A DNA stretch of 64,000 bases. Origin: Marinisporobacter balticus (GTDB lineage Bacteria > Bacillota > Clostridia > Peptostreptococcales > Thermotaleaceae). The notes beneath the pieces were generated by a model. The model did not search any database and had not been told where the DNA came from. It saw only the letters and a program-made list of their open reading frames with translations. Both the position numbers and the translations under genes were made by a program. Numbering within the stretch: position 1 is the first letter of the stretch; each line of letters begins with the position of its first letter. Location of the stretch: assembly GCF_004345705.1 (NCBI RefSeq), contig NZ_SLWV01000001.1, positions 124,001-188,000 of the forward strand, read 5' to 3'. This document shows, piece by piece, positions 1-8,293 of this stretch.

Positions 1-120
1 TGTTTGTAAACTGATCATAATTAGTATACCCATAGCTATGATAAATAAAGAAATGATTTCATTTTTCAAAGTAGATTGATCATTCGCTTTCTTTCTCTTT
101 CTAGTCTTCCTACTTGTCAT
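1..120 (-). CDS. ftsK: DNA translocase FtsK/SpoIIIE family, N-terminal fragment
   Basis: Only the first 40 codons are inside the window; the gene runs off the left edge. The visible protein begins with a very basic stretch (MTSRKTRKRKK), then a short polar segment, then the start of a hydrophobic helix (IISLFIIAMGILIMISL). This fits the cytoplasmic tail and first membrane segment of FtsK/SpoIIIE translocases, which pump DNA through the closing septum. The ATG follows a GGGGG ribosome site. Identification also rests on context: tepA next to spoIIIE/ftsK is the order in Bacillus subtilis. No motor or gamma domain is visible. Confidence 0.75.
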   Translation of the reverse strand, partial: MTSRKTRKRKKANDQSTLKNEIISLFIIAMGILIMISLQT

Positions 121-152
121 GGTTTCATGCCCCCTTCATTTTATTAGAAAAA

Positions 153-169
153 GCACAGATTAACTGTGC
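153..169 (-). terminator. Leader hairpin upstream of ftsK
   Basis: A six-base-pair stem (GCACAG/CTGTGC) with a five-base loop is followed on the minus strand by five T. It lies about 33 bases before the ftsK start. It could be a second terminator after tepA or an attenuator in the ftsK leader; the stem is short. Confidence 0.4.
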
Positions 170-211
170 CATAAGCTTTTATAAATGTTTGAAAAAATTT
201 ACTTCTCTCGC

Positions 212-247
212 AAAAAATAAAGTGTCAATGCTAACGATTAACACTTT
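212..247 (-). terminator. Rho-independent terminator after tepA
   Basis: A ten-base-pair stem with one wobble pair (arms at 219-228 and 238-247) and a nine-base loop is followed on the minus strand by an A and then six T (212-217). It starts about 35 bases after the tepA stop. Confidence 0.65.
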
Positions 248-256
248 AACATTGTT

Positions 257-262
257 ATTATA
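257..262 (-). promoter_or_regulatory. Extended -10 element, possible ftsK promoter
   Basis: On the minus strand the sequence reads TGT followed by a perfect TATAAT. No good -35 box is present 16-18 bases upstream. It lies between the tepA stop and the tepA terminator, so transcripts starting here would meet both downstream hairpins before ftsK. Confidence 0.35.
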
Positions 263-282
263 ACATAAGCTTCTGAATTATT

Positions 283-1062
283 CTATTGTAAATTCTTTTG
301 TGTCACGATTTCATTTCTATGATCTTCTTGCAATTGAATCAGTTCTTTTAATTTAGTCAGCGCATCATTTAACCCACCAACTTGATCAATCAAACCCACA
401 TCGACAGCTTCCTTGCCTATTAGGATTGTGCCTACATCGTTGGCTATTTCGTCTGTTTCTGTCATTAAATTTACAATAACATCTCTTGATACTTTAGATG
501 TTCTTGTAATAAATTGTAGAATTCTTTCTTGCATTTTTTCAAAATACTTAAAGGTTTGTGGAACGCCTATTACTAATCCATTCATTCTTATTGGATGGAT
601 GGTCATGGTTGCCGTTGGTGCAATAAATGAATAGTTACTCGCTGTAGCCAATGGCACGCCAATACTATGTCCACCTCCTAGTACAAGAGACACAGTAGGT
701 TTTGACATACTTGAAATCAGCTCTGCAATGGCTAACCCTGCTTCTACATCCCCTCCAATTGTATTTAAAATCGTGATCATGCCACCTATTTTAGGGTTTT
801 CTTCTACTGCAATTAATTGTGGGATAATATGTTCATATTTTGTAGACTTGCTTTGCGGTGGTGCTACAGCATGCCCTTCAATATGCCCAATAATGGTTAC
901 ATAGTGTATATTACTAGGTACATCTGGTACATTTTGAGTTCCTATCTCTTTAATATTATCTAATTTTATTTCTTGTTCAAAACTTTTTTCTATGTTAGGC
1001 GGACTAAATTGTGGCTCTGTCTGAGGGATTGATCCCATTGTTTTACTATATTTATTATCCAT
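283..1062 (-). CDS. tepA: ClpP-like serine protease TepA
   Basis: A 259-residue ClpP/crotonase-fold peptidase. The oxyanion loop (LNTIGGDVEAG, about 99-109), the nucleophile motif GGHSIG (Ser133) and the following His156 in TIHP match the ClpP family layout, so the active site looks intact. The first 50 residues are polar and not part of the core. TepA was described in B. subtilis as aiding protein translocation and degrading signal-peptide-like fragments; that role is inferred here. It lies between dapG and ftsK, as in Bacillus. The ATG follows an AGGAGTG ribosome site, and terminators flank the gene, so it is probably transcribed alone. Confidence 0.85.
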   Translation of the reverse strand: MDNKYSKTMGSIPQTEPQFSPPNIEKSFEQEIKLDNIKEIGTQNVPDVPSNIHYVTIIGHIEGHAVAPPQSKSTKYEHIIPQLIAVEENPKIGGMITILNTIGGDVEAGLAIAELISSMSKPTVSLVLGGGHSIGVPLATASNYSFIAPTATMTIHPIRMNGLVIGVPQTFKYFEKMQERILQFITRTSKVSRDVIVNLMTETDEIANDVGTILIGKEAVDVGLIDQVGGLNDALTKLKELIQLQEDHRNEIVTQKNLQ

Positions 1063-1132
1063 TGTTTCACACTCCTATATTTTTTATGAAAAACTCATCA
1101 GTAAGTTTCTCAACTTATTTTTTCCAATAAAG

Positions 1133-1168
1133 AAACTACTATACTGTAAGTTTTTCGTATAGTAGTTT
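1133..1168 (-). terminator. Rho-independent terminator after dapG
   Basis: Twelve-base arms (1133-1144 and 1157-1168) form a stem around a 12-base loop. On the minus strand it is followed by TTTCTTTATT. On the plus strand it is followed by a better T run, but nothing seen there would be transcribed. Confidence 0.65.
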
Positions 1169-1217
1169 TTTATTGTTTCCCTTATATACCTAAATTATTT
1201 CTGAAGTAATAAAATTT

Positions 1218-2438
1218 TCATTCTGAAAGATGAAATTCTCTATGAATGGCATTAACAGCCCTTTGTGTATCACTATCTTTTACTAAACAAGCGATTGTAT
1301 TATGAGAATCTGATGTTTGTAGTATTTTGATGTGCTCATAAGATAAGGCTTTAACAATTTTTGCCATAATCCCTGGAATGCCTCTCATTTTATGACCTAT
1401 AGTCGTTATTTTACTGCAATTTTTAATAATACTGTATTTAAATTTATTTTTTTCTAGTATTTTGTCAATCTTTTCAACATTTTTTGCATCAACTGTAAAT
1501 ACTTTTTTATCAACAAAAAAATTAATCAAATCAATACTAATTTGGTTGTTTGTTAATGCATTCATCAGTAATTCATTTGCTTCAATTGAGTCTTCAAAAT
1601 ATACATTTACCTGAGCAATGTTATTTTTATGTGCAATTGCCGTTAATACATCTTCATTTCTTATATTTTTACTATAGGGATTGGTATAAGATTGTTTATT
1701 ATGAATAATAGTTCCTGATGCATCAGATAATGTGTTTTTTACCTTTAATGGAATATTACTTCTTTTGGCAACAGCTACTGCTTTAGGATGAACTACTTTT
1801 GCACCATCTTCAGCCATTTGATATACTTCATCATAACCCATACAATCTATCACTCTTGCTTCTCTCACGAGTCTTGGATCTGCTGTCATGACCCCATCCA
1901 CATCTGTATATATTTCTATAAAACTTGCATTTAAGGCTTCTCCAAGGATCGCTGCTGTCGTATCACTGCCTCCTCGTCCTAATGTAGTGGTATCTCCGCT
2001 TTCTGTTGCTCCTTGAAATCCTGTGACTACAGGAATACAATCTTTATTTAGAAGGTTAAGAATATTTGTTTTATCAACTCTTATTACTTCAGCATCACCA
2101 TAGTTATCATCTGTAATAATCCCTGCCTGATAGCCTGTTAATGCAACACCTTTATATCCCATGGATTTAATACTATTTGCTAAAATAACAGAAGATATAA
2201 TTTCTCCGCAAGCCATAATCATATCTAACTCTCTACTAGCATATTCTTCATACACAGCATTAGAAAATTTGATGAGTGTATCTGTTGCATAAGGATCGCC
2301 GCTTCTTCCAATTGCAGATACAACCACAACAGGGTATTTTCCTTCTTTCTTCATATCAATCGCCTTTTGTGCTACTTTTTCTCTAAGCGCTTTTGTCGCT
2401 ACTGAAGTGCCTCCAAATTTTTGAACAATGATCTCCAT
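1218..2438 (-). CDS. dapG: Aspartate kinase with C-terminal ACT domains
   Basis: Catalyses ATP-dependent phosphorylation of aspartate, the first step towards lysine, diaminopimelate, threonine and methionine. The 406-residue protein has the amino acid kinase signature KFGGTS near the N terminus and GRGGSDTTA around residue 155. Two ACT repeats follow after about residue 260 (one begins near VLTAIAHKNN, one near ITTIGHKM). The start chosen is the ATG beginning MEIIVQKFGG, which has GGGGGAG just upstream; a start six codons earlier is open but lacks a site. Position next to tepA/ftsK matches the diaminopimelate-sensitive DapG isozyme of B. subtilis, but dapA and asd, its partners there, are absent. 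Confidence 0.9.
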   Translation of the reverse strand: MEIIVQKFGGTSVATKALREKVAQKAIDMKKEGKYPVVVVSAIGRSGDPYATDTLIKFSNAVYEEYASRELDMIMACGEIISSVILANSIKSMGYKGVALTGYQAGIITDDNYGDAEVIRVDKTNILNLLNKDCIPVVTGFQGATESGDTTTLGRGGSDTTAAILGEALNASFIEIYTDVDGVMTADPRLVREARVIDCMGYDEVYQMAEDGAKVVHPKAVAVAKRSNIPLKVKNTLSDASGTIIHNKQSYTNPYSKNIRNEDVLTAIAHKNNIAQVNVYFEDSIEANELLMNALTNNQISIDLINFFVDKKVFTVDAKNVEKIDKILEKNKFKYSIIKNCSKITTIGHKMRGIPGIMAKIVKALSYEHIKILQTSDSHNTIACLVKDSDTQRAVNAIHREFHLSE

Positions 2439-2468
2439 ATTTCTCCCCCTAACCACATATTCACCTAT

Positions 2469-2474
2469 ATATTA
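2469..2474 (-). promoter_or_regulatory. Extended -10 element upstream of dapG
   Basis: On the minus strand TGC precedes TAATAT, about 30 bases before the dapG start. No convincing -35 box was seen, so this is a weak candidate. Confidence 0.3.
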
Positions 2475-2572
2475 GCATAAATTAATAACAAATGCTACAA
2501 ATTTCAACCAATTGTTTCTATACTATTTTATGCTATCCTTGCTATTTTGGGGATATATTCTATTTCAATTCT

Positions 2573-2842
2573 TCATAGAGAAAAGTGACTCTTTGGAAAC
2601 TCGGCCTCTTCTAACTCAATAATAATCATATCATTGCCTATTTTTCTAACACAATTCCATGGAATTTCAACATAATTTTTGTCATAGAAAATAGAAAACT
2701 GATTCTTAAAATCTGGAATTAATATAGCTCTGATTTTTCCATTTCTTTCATCTATCAATAAATCAGATTCTGCTAAAATGCCTAATCTCCCTCCATCACT
2801 AAGATTTACAATCTCTTTTCCCCCCAATTTGCTCAACCTCAT
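2573..2842 (-). CDS. ymxH: YlmC/YmxH family PRC-barrel protein
   Basis: An 89-residue all-beta protein of the YlmC/YmxH family. It opens with the family hallmark (MRLSKLGGKEIVNLSDG), then shows alternating strands through IRAILIPDF and YVEIPWNCVRKIG, ending with an IIIELEE strand. Family members are small PRC-barrel-like proteins of endospore formers. Their biochemical role is not known, and none is claimed here. The second Met is chosen because AAGGGGG lies six bases before it, whereas the first Met abuts that site. It follows the M16 peptidase and dut, as ymxH follows mlpA in Bacillus. Confidence 0.8.
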   Translation of the reverse strand: MRLSKLGGKEIVNLSDGGRLGILAESDLLIDERNGKIRAILIPDFKNQFSIFYDKNYVEIPWNCVRKIGNDMIIIELEEAEFPKSHFSL

Positions 2843-2868
2843 TTTCATCCCCCTTATTTACCAATCAT

Positions 2869-2898
2869 CTATTCTATTCTATTCTATTCTATTCTATT
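2869..2898. repeat. Pentanucleotide tandem repeat, six copies
   Basis: Six perfect head-to-tail copies of CTATT (AATAG on the minus strand) lie in the gap between dut and ymxH, about 27 bases upstream of the ymxH start. Confidence 0.95.
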
Positions 2899-2916
2899 TT
2901 TAAATTTTTTATATTA

Positions 2917-3357
2917 TTACATGGAAATGCCTGTGTGTCCAAATCCACCAATACCTCTTTTCGTTTCATCTAAAATTTCTACCTCTTCCCATGTAATCTT
3001 TTCATATTTGCAAATGACCATCTGAGCAATTCTATCACTAGGCGCTATATGAAAATCTTCATCCCCCCAATTTATAAGTGGTACCTTAATTTCACCTCTA
3101 TAGTCACTGTCAATCGTTCCCACGCCATTTACTAATCCAATACCATATTTCACTGCAAGTCCACTTCTTGCTCTAATTTGTGCTTCTAGTCCCTTTGGTA
3201 ATTGAATGAAGATCCCTGTGGAAATCAACTTTCTTTCTCCTGGTTTTAAAGTGATTGTTTCTTCAATATTTGCATGTAAGTCCATTCCTGCTGATCCAAC
3301 GGTTTCATATTTAGGTAGTAATACATTATCTTTTGTTTTTATTTTTATTTTTAACAT
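2917..3357 (-). CDS. dut: dUTP diphosphatase
   Basis: Hydrolyses dUTP to dUMP and pyrophosphate, keeping uracil out of DNA and feeding thymidylate synthesis. The 146-residue length fits the trimeric family. All five motifs are visible in order: AGMDLHA (I), RSGLAVKYGI (II), GTIDSDYRGEI (III, with the catalytic Asp), RIAQMVI (IV) and the C-terminal RGIGGFGHTG (V) that closes over the nucleotide. The ATG follows an AGGAGGAG ribosome site. It replaces the spoVF genes found near here in Bacillus. Confidence 0.95.
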   Translation of the reverse strand: MLKIKIKTKDNVLLPKYETVGSAGMDLHANIEETITLKPGERKLISTGIFIQLPKGLEAQIRARSGLAVKYGIGLVNGVGTIDSDYRGEIKVPLINWGDEDFHIAPSDRIAQMVICKYEKITWEEVEILDETKRGIGGFGHTGISM

Positions 3358-3413
3358 TTATTCTCCTCCTTTTGTCATCTCTTCACAAAAAAAATATTTT
3401 ATACGCTCCTAAT

Positions 3414-3447
3414 AAGTGAAAAAGATATTAGCTTACGCTAACATCTT
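3414..3447 (-). terminator. Rho-independent terminator after the M16 peptidase
   Basis: Eleven-base arms with one mismatch (3422-3432 and 3437-3447) enclose a four-base loop, and the minus strand continues with five T. The proximal arm overlaps the peptidase stop codon. Confidence 0.7.
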
Positions 3448-4705
3448 AAGATTGTAAAAATGCACGTATATCTGTTTTTTCATCAATATTACCCACTGCC
3501 ACAATAGATACTTTATCTAACACGAAGATTTTATCAATCACGTTACGTACATCTTCCATTTTTATTTCATCAATCTTGTTAAGAATTTCCTTTTGCGAAT
3601 AAATTTTTTCTAAGAATAATTCCGATTTCCCAATGGATAACATCCTACTACTCGTGCTTTCTAAGCCCAAAATATAATTTCCTTTTAATTGTTCTTTTGA
3701 TTTTACTAATTCTTCCTCAGTAAGTCCATATTTTTTAATATTATGGACTTCATCCTTGATCGATTGCATAACCCCTTCTAGTTGTGCTGGGTTGATTCCC
3801 GCATAAATTGTAAAGATCCCATTTTGTTTATAGGAAGAAGGATAAGAAAATACCGAATAGGCAAGTCCTTTATCTTCTCTAATATTTTGAAATAATCTAG
3901 AACTCATACTGCCACCAAAAACTGTATTCATAAGTAATAAAGGATAATAATCATCACTCATTAAAGGAACCCCTTCTAGACCTATGCATAAATGTAATTG
4001 CTCAATATCTTTGTATTTTATTGCCGTGTTTGTAATAAACTTAGGGCAATTGATTAAATCCTGTTTTTCTTTTTTATTTGTAAATATCTTGAATTTTTCT
4101 TCAAGTAATTGAAGCAGTAATGCTTCATTAAAATTTCCTGCCACGGATACGACCATATTTTCAGTTGTATAATTCTTTTTAATATAATTTAGTAAATCCT
4201 CTCTCTGAAAATTCTCTACCGTTTTATGGTTTCCAAGTACTGGGAAACCTATAGTATGGCCGTCAAATACAGTTTTTGATAATAAATCATGGACCTTATC
4301 TTCAGGAGAATCTTCATACATATTAATTTCTTCTAATACAACACTTTTTTCTTTTTCGATTTCTTCTGCATTAAACTGCGCGTGAAACAGCATATCTGTT
4401 AATACATCCACTGCAATATCAACATGTGAATCTAGTACTTTTGCATAATAACAAGTACATTCTTTGCTTGTAAAGGCATTTAGTTGCCCTCCTATATCAT
4501 CTATCGCTGCAGCGATTTCCTTTGCATTTCTTTTTTCTGTTCCTTTAAAAAGCATATGTTCTATAAAATGGGTTATCCCATTATTGGTTTTATTTTCGTG
4601 AATTGAGCCCGTTTTTACCCAAAACCCAAGAGACACAGATTTCACATGTGGAATTTTCTCTAAAACAACTCTTACACCATTGCTTAAAGTATATTTTTGA
4701 TACAT
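3446..4705 (-). CDS. mlpA: M16 family zinc peptidase
   Basis: A 419-residue mitochondrial-processing-peptidase-like protein. The inverted zinc motif HFIEH (His46, Glu49, His50) and the downstream glutamate cluster (VVLEEINMYEDSPED, about 118-133) that provides the third ligand are present. The C-terminal half has the usual arginine/tyrosine-containing segment (SRLFQNIREDKGLAYSV). Natural substrates of the bacterial family are poorly known. The gene sits between ylxY and dut/ymxH; B. subtilis mlpA (ymxG) has the same neighbours, ylxY and ymxH. A good promoter lies directly upstream and a terminator directly downstream, so it may be monocistronic. Confidence 0.9.
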   Translation of the reverse strand: MYQKYTLSNGVRVVLEKIPHVKSVSLGFWVKTGSIHENKTNNGITHFIEHMLFKGTEKRNAKEIAAAIDDIGGQLNAFTSKECTCYYAKVLDSHVDIAVDVLTDMLFHAQFNAEEIEKEKSVVLEEINMYEDSPEDKVHDLLSKTVFDGHTIGFPVLGNHKTVENFQREDLLNYIKKNYTTENMVVSVAGNFNEALLLQLLEEKFKIFTNKKEKQDLINCPKFITNTAIKYKDIEQLHLCIGLEGVPLMSDDYYPLLLMNTVFGGSMSSRLFQNIREDKGLAYSVFSYPSSYKQNGIFTIYAGINPAQLEGVMQSIKDEVHNIKKYGLTEEELVKSKEQLKGNYILGLESTSSRMLSIGKSELFLEKIYSQKEILNKIDEIKMEDVRNVIDKIFVLDKVSIVAVGNIDEKTDIRAFLQS

Positions 4706-4744
4706 CTTTTCCTCCTATTTTTCATTAGTTGATAACATATAGCT

Positions 4745-4773
4745 ATTATAATTGAGTATACATGAATAATCAA
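4745..4773 (-). promoter_or_regulatory. Sigma-A-type promoter for the M16 peptidase
   Basis: On the minus strand TTGATT (4768-4773) and a perfect TATAAT (4745-4750) are separated by exactly 17 bases, 40 bases before the peptidase start. Confidence 0.7.
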
Positions 4774-4794
4774 GATAAAACAATCCGCTCAGTT

Positions 4795-5505
4795 TTAAAG
4801 TAAATCAGAAATCCTTCCTATTTCTATGTCCTCTTCTTTAATTTTATCAATTAAAAAAGGCAATGCCTCCACCGTTGCAGGTTTTGGATGCATAAGAAGA
4901 ATTGCTCCTTTATGGGGCTTTTTCATGACTCTAGCAATAATAATTTCTTTGCTAGAGCCTTTTCTCCAGTCAACGGTATCTACACTCCAAAGTATTGTCT
5001 TGTATCCAAGATTTTTTGCAACCTTTAGGGTCGTTTGATTAAAATCTCCTGATGGTGGTGCAAAATATTTCGTCTTAATGCCTAATGCATTCATAATTGC
5101 ATCTTCTGTTTTCTTGATTTGGTCATAATTTTCTTTCTCACTAATTTTACTATGCATCTTATGGCTATAGGCATGGTTTCCAATTTCATGACCTTTGCTA
5201 TAAATGAATTTAAGTAGTTCAGGATTTTTCAAAGCCCATCTTCCTGTAACAAAAAAAGTTATTTTTATGTTTTTTTCTTCTAAAATATCTAATATTTTGG
5301 GAATTTCCTCATTTCCCCAATCAACATTACACGTAAATGCCATTTTATTCATATTGGCATCTCCATTTCGAATAGGTTCCTCTAGTTCTTCCATAAAGAA
5401 AGTATCTATACTATTCTCAACATAAAAACTCAAAAATATAATTGTAATGAGTAAAATAAATGAAACGATTATAAACATCTTTTTAGATATTATATAAATT
5501 CTCAT
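4795..5505 (-). CDS. ylxY: Polysaccharide deacetylase family protein, YlxY type
   Basis: A 236-residue exported protein. A single N-terminal hydrophobic helix (about 10-28, ending near FYVEN) is an uncleaved anchor or signal. The NodB-homology domain follows. Motif 1 reads TCNVDWG rather than the canonical TFDDG, motif 2 is GNHAYSH with both metal-binding histidines, motif 3 is FAPPSG, and the distal histidine is in LLMHP. YlxY-like proteins sit between pnp and the M16 gene in Bacillus, as here. Deacetylation of peptidoglycan is the family activity, but the altered first motif leaves activity uncertain. The ATG has a GGAGG site seven bases upstream. Confidence 0.85.
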   Translation of the reverse strand: MRIYIISKKMFIIVSFILLITIIFLSFYVENSIDTFFMEELEEPIRNGDANMNKMAFTCNVDWGNEEIPKILDILEEKNIKITFFVTGRWALKNPELLKFIYSKGHEIGNHAYSHKMHSKISEKENYDQIKKTEDAIMNALGIKTKYFAPPSGDFNQTTLKVAKNLGYKTILWSVDTVDWRKGSSKEIIIARVMKKPHKGAILLMHPKPATVEALPFLIDKIKEEDIEIGRISDLL

Positions 5506-5580
5506 GCATGCACCTCCTATATACTAGATGCATATTCAGAGATTTTTTATTTATTCAATAATCTTTATAATTTAAAAGAT

Positions 5581-5608
5581 AAAAAAACATAAACCTGACT
5601 GGTTTATG
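5581..5608 (-). terminator. Rho-independent terminator after pnp
   Basis: Eight-base-pair stem (CATAAACC/GGTTTATG, arms 5588-5595 and 5601-5608) with a five-base loop and seven T on the minus strand. The distal arm overlaps the last codons of pnp. Confidence 0.85.
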
Positions 5609-7712
5609 CTTTTGGTTCTTTTTTATTTTCTTCATTCTCTAGAAGTACTTTTCTTGATAGATTGATTCTTCCTTGCTTATCAATTTCAATAACTTTCACC
5701 AAAATTTCATCTCCAACTTTTAACACATCTTCTACTTTTGGAATTTTTTCTTTTGCAATTTGAGAAATGTGAAGTAATCCATCTTTACCTGGAAGTATTT
5801 CGACAAAAGCACCAAAATTCATAATTTTTATTACTTTACCCATATAAATTTCTCCAACTTGTGCTTCTTTCACAATTCCTTCAATAATTTTTACTGCCTT
5901 ATTTCCCTCTTCCATATTTGCTGCAGTAATAAAAACTCTTCCGTCATCTTCAATATCTATTTTTACATTTGTTTCCTCTATGATCTTACTGATTGTTTTT
6001 CCGCCTGAACCAATTACTGCTCTAATTTTTTCAGGATCAATCATCATGTTTATAATTCTTGGTGCAAAAGGTGAAAGTTCCTGACGAGGCACTTTAATGG
6101 TTTCATTCATTTTATCTAAAATATAAATTCTTCCTTTTCTTGCCTGCTCCAGCGCCGTTTGTAATATGGATTTATCAATGCCATGTATTTTAATATCCAT
6201 CTGAATAGCAGTAATTCCTTCTTTTGTCCCTGCTACTTTAAAATCCATATCTCCTAAGAAATCTTCCATTCCTTGAATATCACTGAGTATGGCTACTTGA
6301 TTCTCTTCCTTTATAAGTCCCATTGCAATTCCTGCTACAGGTGCCTTAATTGGTACCCCTGCATCAAGTAATGCTAAAGTACTTCCACATACAGACGCTT
6401 GAGAACTACTTCCATTAGAACTTAACACTTCTGATACAAGTCGAATGGTATAAGGGAAATCTCCTTCTGCAGGAATAACAGGTACTAATGCTCTTTCTGC
6501 TAGCGCACCATGTCCAATCTCTCTTCTTCCAGGACCTCTTAAAAACCTTGCATCTCCTACACTATACGGTGGAAAATTATAATGATGCATGTATCGTTTG
6601 GATTCTTCTTCTCCAAGTCCATCGATTGTCTGCGCATCTCCTATTGCTCCTAATGTTGCTACTGTAAGCACCTGGGTTTGTCCTCTAGTAAATAAACCAG
6701 TTCCATGGGTTCTAGGTAGAAATGCTACATCACAGGAAATAGGTCTGATTTCTTCAGATGTACGATTGTCTGGTCGAATCCCCTCTTGTGTAATCATATG
6801 TCTTACTTGTTCTTTTGTAATTTGATATAAAGTTTCATTTACATCTTTGAGCTTTTCAGGATATTTCTCTTCGAAATATACTAGTGTCTCAGCTTTTACA
6901 TTTTCCATATTTTCATTTCTTTCTAATTTTTCTACAGTTTTAATAGCCTCAATCATCTTTTCAGTAGCAAAGGCTCTTACTTCTTTTTCAATTTCCTCGT
7001 CTATCTTGTATAATTTTACTTCGATCTTTGGCTTACCTACTTCATTCACAATTTCTTCTATAAAGCTTACAATTTTTTTTATTTCTTCATGTGCAAATAA
7101 AATAGCATTTAACATAACTTCTTCAGAAACTATATCTGCCCCTGCTTCTACCATCATAATTGCATCTTTTGTACCAGAAACCACTAAGTGCATCTGGCTC
7201 TTCTCTCTTTGTTCTAAAGTAGGATTTACTATAAATTCTCCATCAATCAATCCAATAACTACTGAACCTGTTGGTCCATCAAAAGGTATACTTGATATTG
7301 ATAATGCAACAGATGAACCTACCATTGCAACAAAATCTGGTGTACAGTCTTGATCTACTGAAAGAACCGTAGCAATAACTTGTACATCATTTCTAAATCC
7401 CTTAGGAAACAAAGGTCTTATAGGTCTATCGATCAATCTTGATGTAAGGATCGCTTTTTCGCTTGGTCTTCCTTCTCTTTTAATAAATCCTCCTGGGATT
7501 TTCCCCACAGAATATAACTTTTCTTCATAATCCACACTTAATGGAAAAAAATCAATACCTGTTTTGGGTGTAGCTGAAGCAACTGCTGTAACTAAAACAA
7601 CCGTTTCTCCATATCTGATTAAAGCTGAACCATTTGCTAATTGGGCTACTTTTCCTACTTCTACTTCAAACGCTCGACCACCTATGGTAGTCTTAAATGT
7701 TCTCTCCATCAT
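5604..7712 (-). CDS. pnp: Polyribonucleotide nucleotidyltransferase (PNPase)
   Basis: Processive phosphorolytic 3'-5' exoribonuclease of the RNA degradosome. The 702-residue protein shows the full order: a first RNase PH core (about 1-230), an alpha-helical linker, a second RNase PH core (about 315-550, with GGRFLRGPGRREIGHG-like residues around RFLRGPGRREIG), a KH domain (IRAVIGSGGKTISKI, about 565) and a C-terminal S1 domain (about 625-690, GAFVEILPGKDGLLH). It lies directly downstream of rpsO, as in most bacteria. Two adjacent ATG codons follow GAGGAGG; either may be used. Confidence 0.97.
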   Translation of the reverse strand: MMERTFKTTIGGRAFEVEVGKVAQLANGSALIRYGETVVLVTAVASATPKTGIDFFPLSVDYEEKLYSVGKIPGGFIKREGRPSEKAILTSRLIDRPIRPLFPKGFRNDVQVIATVLSVDQDCTPDFVAMVGSSVALSISSIPFDGPTGSVVIGLIDGEFIVNPTLEQREKSQMHLVVSGTKDAIMMVEAGADIVSEEVMLNAILFAHEEIKKIVSFIEEIVNEVGKPKIEVKLYKIDEEIEKEVRAFATEKMIEAIKTVEKLERNENMENVKAETLVYFEEKYPEKLKDVNETLYQITKEQVRHMITQEGIRPDNRTSEEIRPISCDVAFLPRTHGTGLFTRGQTQVLTVATLGAIGDAQTIDGLGEEESKRYMHHYNFPPYSVGDARFLRGPGRREIGHGALAERALVPVIPAEGDFPYTIRLVSEVLSSNGSSSQASVCGSTLALLDAGVPIKAPVAGIAMGLIKEENQVAILSDIQGMEDFLGDMDFKVAGTKEGITAIQMDIKIHGIDKSILQTALEQARKGRIYILDKMNETIKVPRQELSPFAPRIINMMIDPEKIRAVIGSGGKTISKIIEETNVKIDIEDDGRVFITAANMEEGNKAVKIIEGIVKEAQVGEIYMGKVIKIMNFGAFVEILPGKDGLLHISQIAKEKIPKVEDVLKVGDEILVKVIEIDKQGRINLSRKVLLENEENKKEPKA

Positions 7713-7869
7713 TTACCTCCTCCTCTATAACTTCTTAATCAATTCGATGTTATTTATATTATTTCCTACATGATTATGAAAAATCCTTTATGTAATTTAA
7801 TAAAAAAACACTTTATTCGATTTACTATCTTTCCAGTCTAAAAACAACTATCCAATCAATACTATATAA

Positions 7870-7897
7870 AATAATAGAGCGGGACATCCCCGCTCAA
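7870..7897 (-). terminator. Rho-independent terminator after rpsO
   Basis: Seven-base-pair GC-rich stem (GAGCGGG/CCCGCTC, arms 7877-7883 and 7889-7895) with a five-base loop, followed on the minus strand by TATTATTTTAT. It separates rpsO from pnp, and some readthrough is likely because no clear pnp promoter was seen in the remaining gap. Confidence 0.75.
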
Positions 7898-7903
7898 TAC
7901 TCA

Positions 7904-8173
7904 CTACTTTCTTAAACCTAATTTTTGAATAACAGTTCTATATCTTTCAATATCTATGTTCTTTAAGTAATTTAATAAATTTCTTCTCTTACCCACCATT
8001 TTTAAAAGTCCACGACGAGAATGGTGATCTTTTTTGTGTACCTTTAAATGTTCGTTTAACTCATTGATTCTAGTTGTTAACATAGCAACCTGTACCTCTG
8101 GAGAACCTGTATCTGTTTCATGTACTTTGTATTCTCCTATAACCGCTTGTTTCTTATCTTTACTCATTGTCAT
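7904..8173 (-). CDS. rpsO: 30S ribosomal protein S15
   Basis: Primary 16S rRNA-binding protein of the small-subunit platform. The 89-residue length matches the family. Visible signatures include TGSPEVQVA, the LKVHKKDHHSRRGLL helix-turn segment that contacts rRNA, and the C-terminal RYRTVIQKLGLRK. The start chosen is the ATG (MTMSKDKK) seven bases after a perfect AAGGAGGT; an in-frame ATG further upstream would give a non-conserved extension. Its terminator separates it from pnp. Confidence 0.96.
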   Translation of the reverse strand: MTMSKDKKQAVIGEYKVHETDTGSPEVQVAMLTTRINELNEHLKVHKKDHHSRRGLLKMVGKRRNLLNYLKNIDIERYRTVIQKLGLRK

Positions 8174-8264
8174 AATAATGACCTCCTTATTATATATATC
8201 GCCAAATGCCAAGTAAACCGTTGGAGAATCGTATTACATAGCATATGGTTCTTTACAGTATATA

Positions 8265-8293
8265 ATATTATCATACGCAAGCTTTATTGTAAA
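8265..8293 (-). promoter_or_regulatory. Probable promoter of rpsO
   Basis: On the minus strand TTTACA (8288-8293) and TGA-TAATAT (-10 at 8265-8270) are spaced by 17 bases. It overlaps the ribF stop codon and leaves a leader of roughly 85 bases before rpsO. Confidence 0.5.

Noticed and set aside
219..247. A perfect TTGACA on the minus strand upstream of ftsK.
   Set aside because: It lies inside the tepA terminator stem, and no acceptable -10 box is found 16-18 bases downstream.
2457..2572. Possible lysine riboswitch upstream of dapG.
   Set aside because: The gap is only about 130 bases and shows no multi-stem lysine-element pattern or terminator, so it is too short and unstructured.
8181..8216. 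TTTACT with a perfect TATAAT 17 bases on (minus strand) just upstream of rpsO.
   Set aside because: The -10 box ends two bases before the rpsO ribosome site, so a transcript starting there would lose it. The pair at 8265-8293 is better placed.
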